This document shows positions 8,259 to 16,839 of a DNA stretch of 64,000 nt, one piece after another. A program made the position numbers and the translations under genes. The notes beneath the pieces are model-generated. The model did no database searches, was not told the DNA's origin, and worked only from the letters and a program-made list of their open reading frames with translations. Numbering within the stretch: the first letter of the stretch is position 1; each line of letters opens with the position of its first letter. This DNA comes from Streptomyces sp. 6-11-2. GTDB lineage: Bacteria > Actinomycetota > Actinomycetes > Streptomycetales > Streptomycetaceae. Location of the stretch: NCBI RefSeq assembly GCF_006540305.1, contig NZ_BJOR01000001.1, positions 4,898,001 to 4,962,000 of the forward strand. The letters run 5' to 3'.

Positions 8259-9524
8259 GTGGTCGACGCGGATCAGACATTCGTCATCGTCGGAGGAGGT
8301 CTCGCCGGCGCGAAGGCGGCTGAGACCCTGCGCGCGGAGGGCTTCAGCGGCCGCGTGATCCTCGTGTGCGACGAGCGCGACCACCCCTACGAGCGGCCGC
8401 CGCTGTCCAAGGGCTACCTGCTCGGCAAGGAGGAGCGCGACAGCGTCTTCGTGCACGAGCCCGCCTGGTACGCGCAGAACGACATCGAGCTGCACCTCGG
8501 CCAGACGGTCGTCGCGATCGACCGCGCCGCCAGGACCGTCCACTACGGCGACGACGGCACCCATGTGCGCTACGACAAGCTGCTGCTGGCCACCGGCGCC
8601 GAACCGCGCCGCCTGGACATCCCCGGCACCGACCTCGCCGGCGTCCACCACCTGCGCCGCCTCGCCCACGCCGAGCGCCTCAAGCACGTCCTGACCCATC
8701 TCGGCCGGAACAACGGCCACCTCGTCATCGCGGGCGCCGGCTGGATCGGCCTGGAGGTCGCGGCGGCGGCCCGCGAGTACGGCGCCGAGGTCACCGTCGT
8801 CGAGCCGGCCGCCACCCCGCTGCACGGCGCGCTCGGCCCCGAGCTGGGCCAGCTCTTCGCCGACCTGCACCGCGAGCACGGCGTCCGCTTCCACTTCGGC
8901 GCCCGGCTGACCGAGATCGTCGGGCAGGACGGCATGGTGCTCGCCGTCCGGACCGACGACGGCGAGGAGCACCCCTGCCACGACGTGCTCGCCGCGATCG
9001 GCGCCGCGCCGCGCCTCGCCCTGGCGGAGTCGGCGGGCCTGGAACTGGTCGACCGCGCCCACGGCGGCGGCATCAAGGTGGACGAGCGGCTGCGCACGTC
9101 CGACCCGGACATCTACGCGGCCGGCGACGTGGCCTCCTTCCCGCACGGACTGTTCGGCACCCGGCTGCGGGTGGAGCACTGGGCCAACGCGCTCAACGGC
9201 GGCCCGGCCGCGGCCCGCGCGATGCTCGGCCAGGAGGCCGTGTACGACCGCGTGCCCTACTTCTTCACCGACCAGTACGACCTGGGCATGGAGTACAGCG
9301 GCTGGGCACCCCCCGGCTCGTACGACGAGGTGGTGATCCGCGGGGACGCCGGAAAACGCGAGTTCATCGCGTTCTGGGTGAAGGAGGGCCGCGTCCTGGC
9401 CGGGATGAACGTGAACGTGTGGGACGTCACGGACCCGATCCAGCGCCTGATCCGCACGAAGGCACACGTGGACACGGAGGCGCTCGCGGACCCGCACGTG
9501 CCGCTGGACAGCCTGGTCCCGTAG
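8259..9524 (+). CDS. FAD/NAD(P)-dependent ferredoxin reductase-like oxidoreductase
   Basis: The 421-aa protein has an N-terminal FAD dinucleotide-binding motif (FVIVGGGLAGAKAAE), the PYERPPLSKGYL motif of rubredoxin/ferredoxin reductases, a second Rossmann motif for NAD(P)H (IAGAGWIGLEVAAAA) and the FAD-ribityl motif IYAAGDVA. A C-terminal reductase domain follows. Such proteins pass electrons from NAD(P)H to ferredoxins, often for P450s or dioxygenases; the partner is not encoded nearby. The GTG start at 8259 has a strong ACGAGGAGG site. It lies between dgt and dnaG on the same strand. Confidence 0.9.
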   Translation: MVDADQTFVIVGGGLAGAKAAETLRAEGFSGRVILVCDERDHPYERPPLSKGYLLGKEERDSVFVHEPAWYAQNDIELHLGQTVVAIDRAARTVHYGDDGTHVRYDKLLLATGAEPRRLDIPGTDLAGVHHLRRLAHAERLKHVLTHLGRNNGHLVIAGAGWIGLEVAAAAREYGAEVTVVEPAATPLHGALGPELGQLFADLHREHGVRFHFGARLTEIVGQDGMVLAVRTDDGEEHPCHDVLAAIGAAPRLALAESAGLELVDRAHGGGIKVDERLRTSDPDIYAAGDVASFPHGLFGTRLRVEHWANALNGGPAAARAMLGQEAVYDRVPYFFTDQYDLGMEYSGWAPPGSYDEVVIRGDAGKREFIAFWVKEGRVLAGMNVNVWDVTDPIQRLIRTKAHVDTEALADPHVPLDSLVP

Positions 9525-9551
9525 CCGGACGGGAGCCTGGGCGGACCACCG

Positions 9552-9557
9552 TAGACT
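9552..9557 (+). promoter_or_regulatory. Leaderless -10 element of dnaG
   Basis: TAGACT ends six bases before the GTG start of dnaG, so transcription would start at or next to the first base of the start codon. No ribosome-binding site is present, which fits a leaderless mRNA, common in Streptomyces. Confidence 0.6.
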
Positions 9558-9563
9558 TCTGGC

Positions 9564-11474
9564 GTGGCAGGACGGATCAACGACGAGGACGTGAAGGCGG
9601 TACGGGACGCGGTCCCGATCGACGCCGTGGTGTCCGAGTACCTCCAGCTGCGGAACGCGGGCGGGGGCAACCTCAAGGGCCTGTGCCCGTTCCACGACGA
9701 GAAGTCGCCGTCCTTCCAGGTCAGTCCGAGCAAGGGGCTCTTCCACTGCTTCGGCTGCCAGGAGGGCGGCGACACCATCACGTTCGTGATGAAGATCGAC
9801 CACCTCTCCTTCTCGGAGGTGGTCGAGCGGCTGGCCGCCCAGGCCGGCATCACCCTGCGCTACGAGGAGGGCGGGTACAACCCCGCCCACCAGCGTGGCG
9901 AGCGCATCCGCCTGGTGGAGGCGCACAAGCTGGCCGCCGACTGGTACGCCGAACAGCTCGCGACCTCCGCCGAGGCCGAGACCGGTCGGGTCTTCCTCGC
10001 CGAGCGCGGCTTCGACCAGGGCGCCGCCGTCCACTTCGGCGTCGGCTACAGCCCCCAGGGCTGGGACCATCTCACCCGCTTTCTGCGCGGCAAGGGCTTC
10101 AGCGACAAGGAGCTGATCCTCTCCGGCCTCGCCCAGGAGGGCCGCCGCGGGCCCATCGACCGCTTCCGGGGCCGGCTGATGTGGCCGATCCGCGACATCG
10201 GCGGCGACGTGGTGGGCTTCGGCGCGCGCAAGCTGTACGAGGCGGACAACGGGCCGAAGTACCTCAACACCCCCGACACGGCGATCTACAAGAAGTCCCA
10301 GGTGCTGTACGGGATCGACCTGGCGAAGAAGGAGATCGCGAAGACCTCCCGCGCGGTGGTGGTCGAGGGCTACACCGACGTCATGGCCTGCCACCTGGCC
10401 GGCGTGCCGATCGCCATCGCCACCTGCGGCACGGCGTTCGGCGGCGACCACATCAAGATCCTGCGCCGGCTGCTGATGGACAACGGCTCGGCGCGTGTGA
10501 TCTTCACCTTCGACGGCGACGCGGCGGGGCAGAAGGCGGCCCTGCGGGCCTTCGAGGACGACCAGAAGTTCGCCGCCGAGACCTACATCGCCATCGCGCC
10601 GGACGGCATGGACCCCTGCGACCTGCGCCTGGCCAAGGGCGACGAGGCGGTCTCCGACCTGGTCGAACCGCGCACCCCGCTCTTCGAGTTCGCGCTGCGC
10701 CAGATCGTGGCCCGCTACGACCTCGACACCCCGGCCGGCCGCGCCGCCGCCCTGGACGAGGCCGCGCCGGTCGTCGCCCGGATCAAGAACAGCGGCGCCC
10801 AGCACGAGGTCGCGGTGCAGCTCGCCGGACTGCTCGGCATCCTCGACACCCAGTTCGTGGTCAAGCGGGTGGCCCAGCTGGCCCGCTGGGCACGCGAGCG
10901 CGGCGGCCGCGGCCCGGCGCCGGACCAGCGGCAGCGGGGCCCGCAGCAGGAGTACGCCCCGACGCGTCCCGCGTCCCGTGGCCCGGCGCTCAACCTGCGC
11001 AACCCGGTCTTCGCCACCGAGCGCGAACTGCTCAAACTCGCCCTGCAGCGCCCGGAGCTGGTCTCACCGGCCTTCGATGCCTACGGCGTGGACGAGTTCA
11101 CCGCCCCGCCCTACGCCGCCGTACGTCAGGCGGTCCTGGACGCGGGCGGCGCCGAGTACGGCGTGGGCGACCCGCAGGAGTACCTGGCCCGCGTCCGCGA
11201 GGCCGCCCCGGACGACACGGTCCGCGCGATGGTCACCGAGCTGGCGGTGGAGGCGATCCTGCTCCGCCGGGAGGTCGACGACGCCTACGCGGGTGCCCAG
11301 CTGGTGACGGTCCGCCGCCGTGCGGTCGAACGCCGCATCCGCGATCTCCAGAGCACGGTCGCCCGCCTCGGCACCGGCGGCGACCCCGCCCAACTGGCCT
11401 CTGCTCAGAACGAGTTGTGGATCCTCCAGCAGTACGACCAGGCTCTGCGGGAGCGCGGCACGGCGGCGCTGTGA
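9564..11474 (+). CDS. dnaG: DNA primase
   Basis: DnaG makes RNA primers at the replication fork. The 636-aa protein has the CHC2 zinc finger at the N-terminus (C41, H44, C62, C65), the central primase core, and the TOPRIM domain with VVVEGYTDVMACH (catalytic Glu) and FTFDGDAAGQKAA (metal-binding DxD-like Asp). The C-terminal third, which binds DnaB helicase, follows a Gln/Arg/Pro-rich linker around residues 450-475. Length is normal for actinobacteria. The GTG start at 9564 has no Shine-Dalgarno but a -10 at leaderless distance. Confidence 0.97.
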   Translation: MAGRINDEDVKAVRDAVPIDAVVSEYLQLRNAGGGNLKGLCPFHDEKSPSFQVSPSKGLFHCFGCQEGGDTITFVMKIDHLSFSEVVERLAAQAGITLRYEEGGYNPAHQRGERIRLVEAHKLAADWYAEQLATSAEAETGRVFLAERGFDQGAAVHFGVGYSPQGWDHLTRFLRGKGFSDKELILSGLAQEGRRGPIDRFRGRLMWPIRDIGGDVVGFGARKLYEADNGPKYLNTPDTAIYKKSQVLYGIDLAKKEIAKTSRAVVVEGYTDVMACHLAGVPIAIATCGTAFGGDHIKILRRLLMDNGSARVIFTFDGDAAGQKAALRAFEDDQKFAAETYIAIAPDGMDPCDLRLAKGDEAVSDLVEPRTPLFEFALRQIVARYDLDTPAGRAAALDEAAPVVARIKNSGAQHEVAVQLAGLLGILDTQFVVKRVAQLARWARERGGRGPAPDQRQRGPQQEYAPTRPASRGPALNLRNPVFATERELLKLALQRPELVSPAFDAYGVDEFTAPPYAAVRQAVLDAGGAEYGVGDPQEYLARVREAAPDDTVRAMVTELAVEAILLRREVDDAYAGAQLVTVRRRAVERRIRDLQSTVARLGTGGDPAQLASAQNELWILQQYDQALRERGTAAL

Positions 11475-11502
11475 GCATCGGCCCGACCGTCGGAGGGTCC
11501 GA

Positions 11503-11518
11503 GTGACCGGCCGGTCAC
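11503..11518. promoter_or_regulatory. Perfect 16-bp palindrome after dnaG
   Basis: GTGACCGGCCGGTCAC is fully palindromic, 29 bases after the dnaG stop and about 230 bases before the sigma-factor gene. No T-run follows, so it is a poor terminator; an operator is possible. Confidence 0.35.
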
Positions 11519-11744
11519 GGACCGGACGCAAAAAGTCATCGCACGCCCCTCGTGGCGGCGATGTGTCGTACCCCACACTGGGTCCGGTTGCCTGAGTCCT
11601 CGGAGCGCTGAGTCCCCCACGGGTCCCACACCTGAGCGGCTGTGCTCCTCGCGTACGGGACGGACGGCGGCGAGGCCGCCGACTCCGCCCCCTCTCGTAC
11701 CGCTGCCGCACACCTCAGCAGCGATCATCCTGGAGGTCGCCCCC

Positions 11745-12848
11745 GTGCAGACCCAGACCCTCACCCAGACCGACATCGCCACCGGCCCGGGCCTCACCGG
11801 ACCGGACCCGGACATGGGGGAGGCCGACGCCGTCCCGGCCGTACCCCCGCAGGGCCGGGGCGCGCACCACCCCGAGGCGGAGCCGGAGGCCCCGTCCGAG
11901 GTCCCCGAGCCGGTTCCCGCCCGCACCGAGAGCGGCAGCCCCTCCTCCGACCTGTTCCGCCAGTACCTGCGGGAGATCGGCCGGATCCCGCTGCTCACCG
12001 CGGCCGAGGAGGTCGAACTGGCCCGGCGTGTGGAGGCCGGCCTGTTCGCGGAGGAGAAACTGACCACCACTCCGGACCTGGACAGCCGGCTCGCTCTGGA
12101 CCTGGACCGGATCGTCGTCCTCGGCCGGATGGCCAAGCGCCGGCTCATCGAGGCCAACCTGCGGCTCGTGGTGTCCGTGGCGAAGCGGTACGTCGGCCGG
12201 GGGCTCACCATGCTCGACCTCGTGCAGGAGGGCAACCTCGGGCTCATCCGGGCCGTGGAGAAGTTCGACTACGCCCGCGGCTACAAGTTCTCCACCTACG
12301 CCACCTGGTGGATCCGCCAGGCCATGTCCCGCGCCCTGGCCGACCAGGCCCGCACCATCCGTGTGCCCGTGCACGTCGTCGAACTCATCAACCGGGTCGT
12401 ACGGGTGCAGCGGCGGATGCTCCAGGAGCGGGGCTACGAGCCGGCCCCCGAGGAGGTCGCCGCCCACCTCGACCTGCCGCCCGAGCGGGTGAGCGAGGTC
12501 CTGCGGCTCGCCCAGGAGCCGGTCTCCCTGCACGCCCCGGTCGGCGAGGAGGACGAGGTCGCCCTCGGCGACCTGATCGAGGACGGCGACGCCGCCTCGC
12601 CCGTGGAGTCGGCGGCGTTCCTGCTGCTGCGCGAGCACCTGGAGGCCGTGCTGTCCACGCTGGGGGAGCGCGAGCGCAAGGTCGTGCAGCTGCGGTACGG
12701 GCTCGTCGACGGGCGCCCGCGCACGCTGGAGGAGATAGGGCGCCTCTTCGGCGTGACGCGGGAGCGGATCCGTCAGATCGAGTCCAAGACCCTCAACAAG
12801 CTGCGCGACCACGCCTTCGCCGACCAGCTCCGCGGCTACCTGGACTGA
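11745..12848 (+). CDS. hrdA: RNA polymerase sigma factor, HrdA-like (group 2 sigma-70)
   Basis: The 367-aa protein has sigma region 1.2 ([18 protein letters not shown]), region 2 with [17 protein letters not shown] and the 2.3-2.4 block [14 protein letters not shown], region 3, and region 4 ending in the HTH ([19 protein letters not shown]). It lacks the long acidic N-terminus of the principal HrdB, so it is a group 2 factor. HrdA is my assignment from the neighbouring ABC pair and general gene order; HrdC or HrdD-like is the alternative. The GTG start has a GGAGG site. Residues 1-60 are Glu/Pro-rich and not conserved. Confidence 0.85.
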   Translation: MQTQTLTQTDIATGPGLTGPDPDMGEADAVPAVPPQGRGAHHPEAEPEAPSEVPEPVPARTESGSPSSDLFRQYLREIGRIPLLTAAEEVELARRVEAGLFAEEKLTTTPDLDSRLALDLDRIVVLGRMAKRRLIEANLRLVVSVAKRYVGRGLTMLDLVQEGNLGLIRAVEKFDYARGYKFSTYATWWIRQAMSRALADQARTIRVPVHVVELINRVVRVQRRMLQERGYEPAPEEVAAHLDLPPERVSEVLRLAQEPVSLHAPVGEEDEVALGDLIEDGDAASPVESAAFLLLREHLEAVLSTLGERERKVVQLRYGLVDGRPRTLEEIGRLFGVTRERIRQIESKTLNKLRDHAFADQLRGYLD

Positions 12849-12850
12849 CC

Positions 12851-12885
12851 CCAGGGGCCGCTCACCCCGGGCGAGCGGCCCCTGG
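12851..12885. terminator. Bidirectional terminator hairpin
   Basis: A perfect 13-bp stem (CCAGGGGCCGCTC with its complement at 12873-12885) encloses a 9-base loop. It sits between the convergent sigma-factor gene (ends 12848) and ABC gene (ends 12901) and can serve both. Confidence 0.8.
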
Positions 12886-12900
12886 CAGAAGCACCGACGG

Positions 12901-14829
12901 TCAGTCCACCTCGGCGACCGCCTGCGCGAACTGCGCCTTGTACAGGCGCGCGTACGCCCCGTCGGCCGTCAGCAGCTCGTCGTGGGCGCCCTGCTCGACG
13001 ATGGAGCCGTTCTCCATGACGAGGATGGTGTCCGCGTCCCGGATCGTGGAGAGCCGGTGCGCGATGACGAACGACGTCCTGCCGTGCTGGAGTTTGGCCA
13101 TCGCCTTCTGGATCAGCACCTCGGTACGGGTGTCGACCGAGCTGGTCGCCTCGTCCAGGACGAGGATCACCGGGTCGGACAGGAACGCCCGCGCGATGGT
13201 GATGAGCTGCTTCTCACCGGCGCTCACCCCGGAGCCCTCGTCGTCGATCACGGTGTCGTAGCCGTCGGGCAGCGTACGGACGAACCGGTCGGCGTGCGCG
13301 GCCCGCGCCGCCTCCTCGATCTCGCCGCGGGTGACCTCGCGGGAGGCGCCGTAGGCGATGTTCTCCGCGATGGTGCCGCCGAACAGCCAGGTGTCCTGGA
13401 GCACCATGCCGATCCCGGACCGCAGTTCGTCACGCGACATCTTCCCGATGTCGATGCCGTCGAGCGTGATGCGCCCGCCGGTGACGTCGTAGAACCGCAT
13501 GAGCAGGTTGACCAGCGTGGTCTTGCCCGCGCCGGTCGGGCCGACGATCGCGACCGTGTGGCCCGGCTCCACCGTCAGCGAGAGGTCCTCGATGAGCGGC
13601 TTGTCGGGGTCGTAGCGGAACGACACGTGCTCCAGCGCGACCTGCCCGCGCAGCTCCTCCGGCCGCACGCCCGGCACCGGATCCGCCGTCTGCTCCTCGG
13701 CGTCCAGCAGTTCGAAGACGCGCTCGGCCGAGGCGACGCCGGACTGCACCAGGTTCGCCATCGACGCCACCTGGGTCAGCGGCATCGAGAACTGCCGCGA
13801 GTACTGGATGAAGGCCTGCACGTCGCCGATGGACAGCGTGCCCGACGCGACCCGGAGACCGCCGACGACGGCCACCAGCACGTAGTTGATGTTCGAGACG
13901 AACATCATCAGCGGCTGCATGACGCCGCTGTTGAACTGCGCCTTGAACCCGGCCTCGTACAGCGCCTCGTTCTGCTCGGCGAACTGCTTCGCCGACTCCT
14001 CCTGCCGCCCGAACACCTTCACCAGGGTGTGCCCGGTGTACATCTCCTCGATGTGCGCGTTGAGCCGGCCCGTCGAGCGCCACTGCTGCACGAAGTGCGG
14101 CTGCGACCGCTTGCCCACGCGCGTGGCGACGACGAACGACAGCGGCACGGTCACCAGTGCGACCAGCGCCAGGATCCAGGAGACGTAGAACATCATGACG
14201 AGCACGCCGATGATGGTCAGCATCGAGTTGATCAGCTGGCCCATCGACTGGTTCAGGGTCTGCCCGATGTTGTCGATGTCGTTGGTGGCGCGGGAGAGCA
14301 CCTCGCCGCGCTGGCGCTTGTCGAAGTACGACAGCGGCAGCCGCGACAGCTTCGTCTGCACGTCCTCGCGCATCCGGAACATGGTCCGGTTCACCGAACG
14401 GTTCACCAGCCGCGTCGCCACCGCCATCAGCAGGCCGGCCACCAGGAACGTACCCAGCGCGAACAGCAGGACCTCGCCGACGGCACCGAAGTCGATGCCC
14501 TTGCCGGGCGTGAAGTCGGCGCTCTTCAGCATGTCGGCGATCGAGCCCTCGCCGCGCTCCCGCATGGAGGCGAGGACCTCGTCCTTGGTCGCCCCGGCCG
14601 GCATCTGCCGGCCGACGATGCCCGCGAAGACCAGGTCGGTGGCCTTGCCGAGGATCTTCGGCCCGATCACGCTGAGCGTGACGCTCACGACCACGCACAG
14701 CACCAGTGCGGCGATCGTGATCCGTTCGGGTCTGAACTGGGTGATGAGCCGCTTGCCCGACGTCTTGAAATCCATCGAGCGGTTGTCGGGCCCGGCCCCG
14801 GACATCATCCGCCCCATCGGCCCGGCCAT
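12901..14829 (-). CDS. ABC exporter subunit B (fused TM and ATPase domains)
   Basis: The 642-aa half-transporter has six predicted membrane helices (about residues 40-350) and a C-terminal ATPase. Walker A is VGPTGAGKTTL, the signature is VSAGEKQL (VSAGE replaces the usual LSGGQ), and Walker B is VILVLDEATSSVD. It pairs with the upstream subunit as a heterodimeric type I exporter. Its ATG overlaps the stop of subunit A by one base (TGATG), so the two are translationally coupled and one start is defined. An N-terminal Met/Gly-rich stretch (MAGPMGRMM) is typical of actinobacterial members. Substrate unknown; multidrug-like or lipid export are guesses. Confidence 0.9.
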   Translation of the reverse strand: MAGPMGRMMSGAGPDNRSMDFKTSGKRLITQFRPERITIAALVLCVVVSVTLSVIGPKILGKATDLVFAGIVGRQMPAGATKDEVLASMRERGEGSIADMLKSADFTPGKGIDFGAVGEVLLFALGTFLVAGLLMAVATRLVNRSVNRTMFRMREDVQTKLSRLPLSYFDKRQRGEVLSRATNDIDNIGQTLNQSMGQLINSMLTIIGVLVMMFYVSWILALVALVTVPLSFVVATRVGKRSQPHFVQQWRSTGRLNAHIEEMYTGHTLVKVFGRQEESAKQFAEQNEALYEAGFKAQFNSGVMQPLMMFVSNINYVLVAVVGGLRVASGTLSIGDVQAFIQYSRQFSMPLTQVASMANLVQSGVASAERVFELLDAEEQTADPVPGVRPEELRGQVALEHVSFRYDPDKPLIEDLSLTVEPGHTVAIVGPTGAGKTTLVNLLMRFYDVTGGRITLDGIDIGKMSRDELRSGIGMVLQDTWLFGGTIAENIAYGASREVTRGEIEEAARAAHADRFVRTLPDGYDTVIDDEGSGVSAGEKQLITIARAFLSDPVILVLDEATSSVDTRTEVLIQKAMAKLQHGRTSFVIAHRLSTIRDADTILVMENGSIVEQGAHDELLTADGAYARLYKAQFAQAVAEVD

Positions 14830-16562
14830 CAGGCAGCCTCCGCTTCCGTCAGCTGGGAGAGCACGATCTCCCGGTAGGTCTCGTTGTCCGCCATCAGTTC
14901 GCGGTGGCGGCCGGTGCCGACGACCCGCCCCTCGTCCAGGACGACGATCCGGTCGGCATCGCGGATGGTCGCCACGCGCTGAGCGACGATGACGACGGTC
15001 GCCTCGGAGGTCTCGTGCCCCAGCGCCGCCCGCAGGGCCGCGTCGGTGGCGTAGTCGAGGGCCGAGAAGGAGTCGTCGAAGAGGTAGATCTCCGGGCGCT
15101 GCACCAGGGTGCGGGCGATGGCCAGGCGCTGGCGCTGGCCGCCGGAGACGTTGGTGCCGCCCTGGGCGATCGGCGCGTCCAGGCCGCTCTCCAGCTTGCT
15201 GACGAAGTCCTTGGCCTGCGCCACCTCCAGCGCGTGCCACAGCTCCTCGTCGGTGGCGTCCGGGTTGCCGTAGCGCAGGTTGGTCGCCACCGTGCCCGCG
15301 AACAGGTACGGCTTCTGCGGCACCAGGCCGACCGTCCTGGCGAGCAGCTCCGGCTCCACGGTGCGTACGTCCACGCCGTCGACGAGGACCTCCCCGTCGG
15401 TCGCGTCGAACAGCCGGGGCACCAGGCCGAGCAGGGTGGACTTGCCGCTGCCGGTCGAGCCGATGACGGCGGTCACCTCGCCGGGGCGGGCGAGCAGGTC
15501 GATGGCCCTCAGGACGGGCTCCTCGGCGCCCGGGTAGCGGAAGCCGGCGCCGCGGATCTCCAGATGGCCGTGGCGGCGCAGCTCGGTCACGGGCGCGACG
15601 GGCGGCACGACGCTGGACTCGGTGTCCAGCACCTCCTGGATGCGCTCGGCGCACACCTCCGCGCGCGGCACCATCATGAACATGAAGGTGGCCATCATGA
15701 CCGACATCACGATCTGCATCAGATAGGCGAGGAACGCGGTCAGGTCGCCGATCTGCATCCCGCCGCTGTCGATGCGGTGGGCGCCGAACCACACCACGGC
15801 GATGGACGACAGGTTCACCACCGTCATCACGATCGGGAACATCAGCGCGAGCAGCCGGCCGGTGGCCAGCGACATCTCCGTCAGGTCCCCGTTGGCCCCG
15901 CGGAAGCGGTCCTTCTCGTACTCGTCGCGGACGAAGGCGCGGATCACGCGGTTGCCGGTGATCTGCTCGCGCAGCACCCGGTTGACGGTGTCCAGGCGGG
16001 TCTGCATGGACCGGAACAGCGGACGCAGCCGGCGCACGATCAGGGTCACGCTGATGCCGAGCACGGGGACGACGGCGACCAGCACCGCGGACAGCGGCAC
16101 GTCCAGGCCGAGGGCCAGGACGACACCGCCCACACACATGATGGGCGCCGACACCATCAGGGTGAACGTCATCAGGGCCAGCATCTGGACCTGCTGCACG
16201 TCGTTCGTCGTGCGGGTGATGAGGGAGGGCGCCCCGAAGCCGCCGACCTCGCGGGCCGAGAAGGACTGCACACGGTCGAACACCGCCGCCCGTACGTCCC
16301 GGCCGAGTGCCGAGGCGGTGCGGGCACCGTAGTAGACGGCGCCGATGTTGCACACGACCTGAGCGAGCGACATGCCGATCATCACGGCGCCGAACGTCAG
16401 GATGTAACCGGTGTCACCCTTCACCACACCGTTGTCGATGATGTGGGCGTTCAGGGTGGGCAGGTAGAGCGTGGCGCAGGTCTGCAGGAACTGCAGCAGC
16501 ACCAGGAGGGCTATGGGTTTCTTGTAGGGCCTGAGATAGGTCCGCAGGAGTCGTAGGAGCAC
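14829..16562 (-). CDS. ABC exporter subunit A (fused TM and ATPase domains)
   Basis: First gene of the exporter pair. Six membrane helices (about residues 15-320) precede an ATPase with Walker A IGSTGSGKSTL, signature NVSGGQRQRL and Walker B IYLFDDSFSALD. The Walker B Glu is replaced by Ser (DDSF), the usual sign of a degenerate catalytic site in heterodimeric exporters, where the partner keeps the Glu (LDEATSSVD in subunit B). I chose the GTG at 16562 (577 aa) because GGAGAG lies 7 bases upstream; a GTG at 16625 is also in frame but badly spaced. The sequence starts LLRLLRTYLRPYKKP. Confidence 0.9.
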   Translation of the reverse strand: MLLRLLRTYLRPYKKPIALLVLLQFLQTCATLYLPTLNAHIIDNGVVKGDTGYILTFGAVMIGMSLAQVVCNIGAVYYGARTASALGRDVRAAVFDRVQSFSAREVGGFGAPSLITRTTNDVQQVQMLALMTFTLMVSAPIMCVGGVVLALGLDVPLSAVLVAVVPVLGISVTLIVRRLRPLFRSMQTRLDTVNRVLREQITGNRVIRAFVRDEYEKDRFRGANGDLTEMSLATGRLLALMFPIVMTVVNLSSIAVVWFGAHRIDSGGMQIGDLTAFLAYLMQIVMSVMMATFMFMMVPRAEVCAERIQEVLDTESSVVPPVAPVTELRRHGHLEIRGAGFRYPGAEEPVLRAIDLLARPGEVTAVIGSTGSGKSTLLGLVPRLFDATDGEVLVDGVDVRTVEPELLARTVGLVPQKPYLFAGTVATNLRYGNPDATDEELWHALEVAQAKDFVSKLESGLDAPIAQGGTNVSGGQRQRLAIARTLVQRPEIYLFDDSFSALDYATDAALRAALGHETSEATVVIVAQRVATIRDADRIVVLDEGRVVGTGRHRELMADNETYREIVLSQLTEAEAA

Positions 16563-16839
16563 GCTGGGTCTCTCGGAGTCGGCGGTGGGGGCGGTCGATG
16601 TCCCCTGGCACCCATCGTCGAACACTCCACCCGTGTTACCTCAACCGATTAACCCGACCGCGGGTCAACGGCCGAGGCCGGGTCGTCCCTCGGCCTCACG
16701 TCGTCGGGCCCACCGCACGAGTGAACCGTTATGTCCCAAACACCCCCGTAAGGATGCCTTTTATGGACAACATGACCGACCCTTATGTCTGATAAGCCGG
16801 AAAGGCTTGCATGGACAAAAAGGCTCGTGAGGGTGGTCG

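Noticed and set aside
7755..10805. 1016-codon minus-strand frame antisense to dgt and dnaG
   Set aside because: Antisense shadow of conserved genes, without a start signal or domain.
8366..11506. 1046-codon plus-strand frame over the FAD reductase and dnaG
   Set aside because: Out of frame with both well-supported genes and extremely Arg/Pro/Gly-rich.
12901..16353. 1150-codon frame that would fuse both ABC subunits
   Set aside because: The N-terminal 500 residues are an out-of-frame reading of subunit A. A TGATG overlap at 14829 defines two genes.
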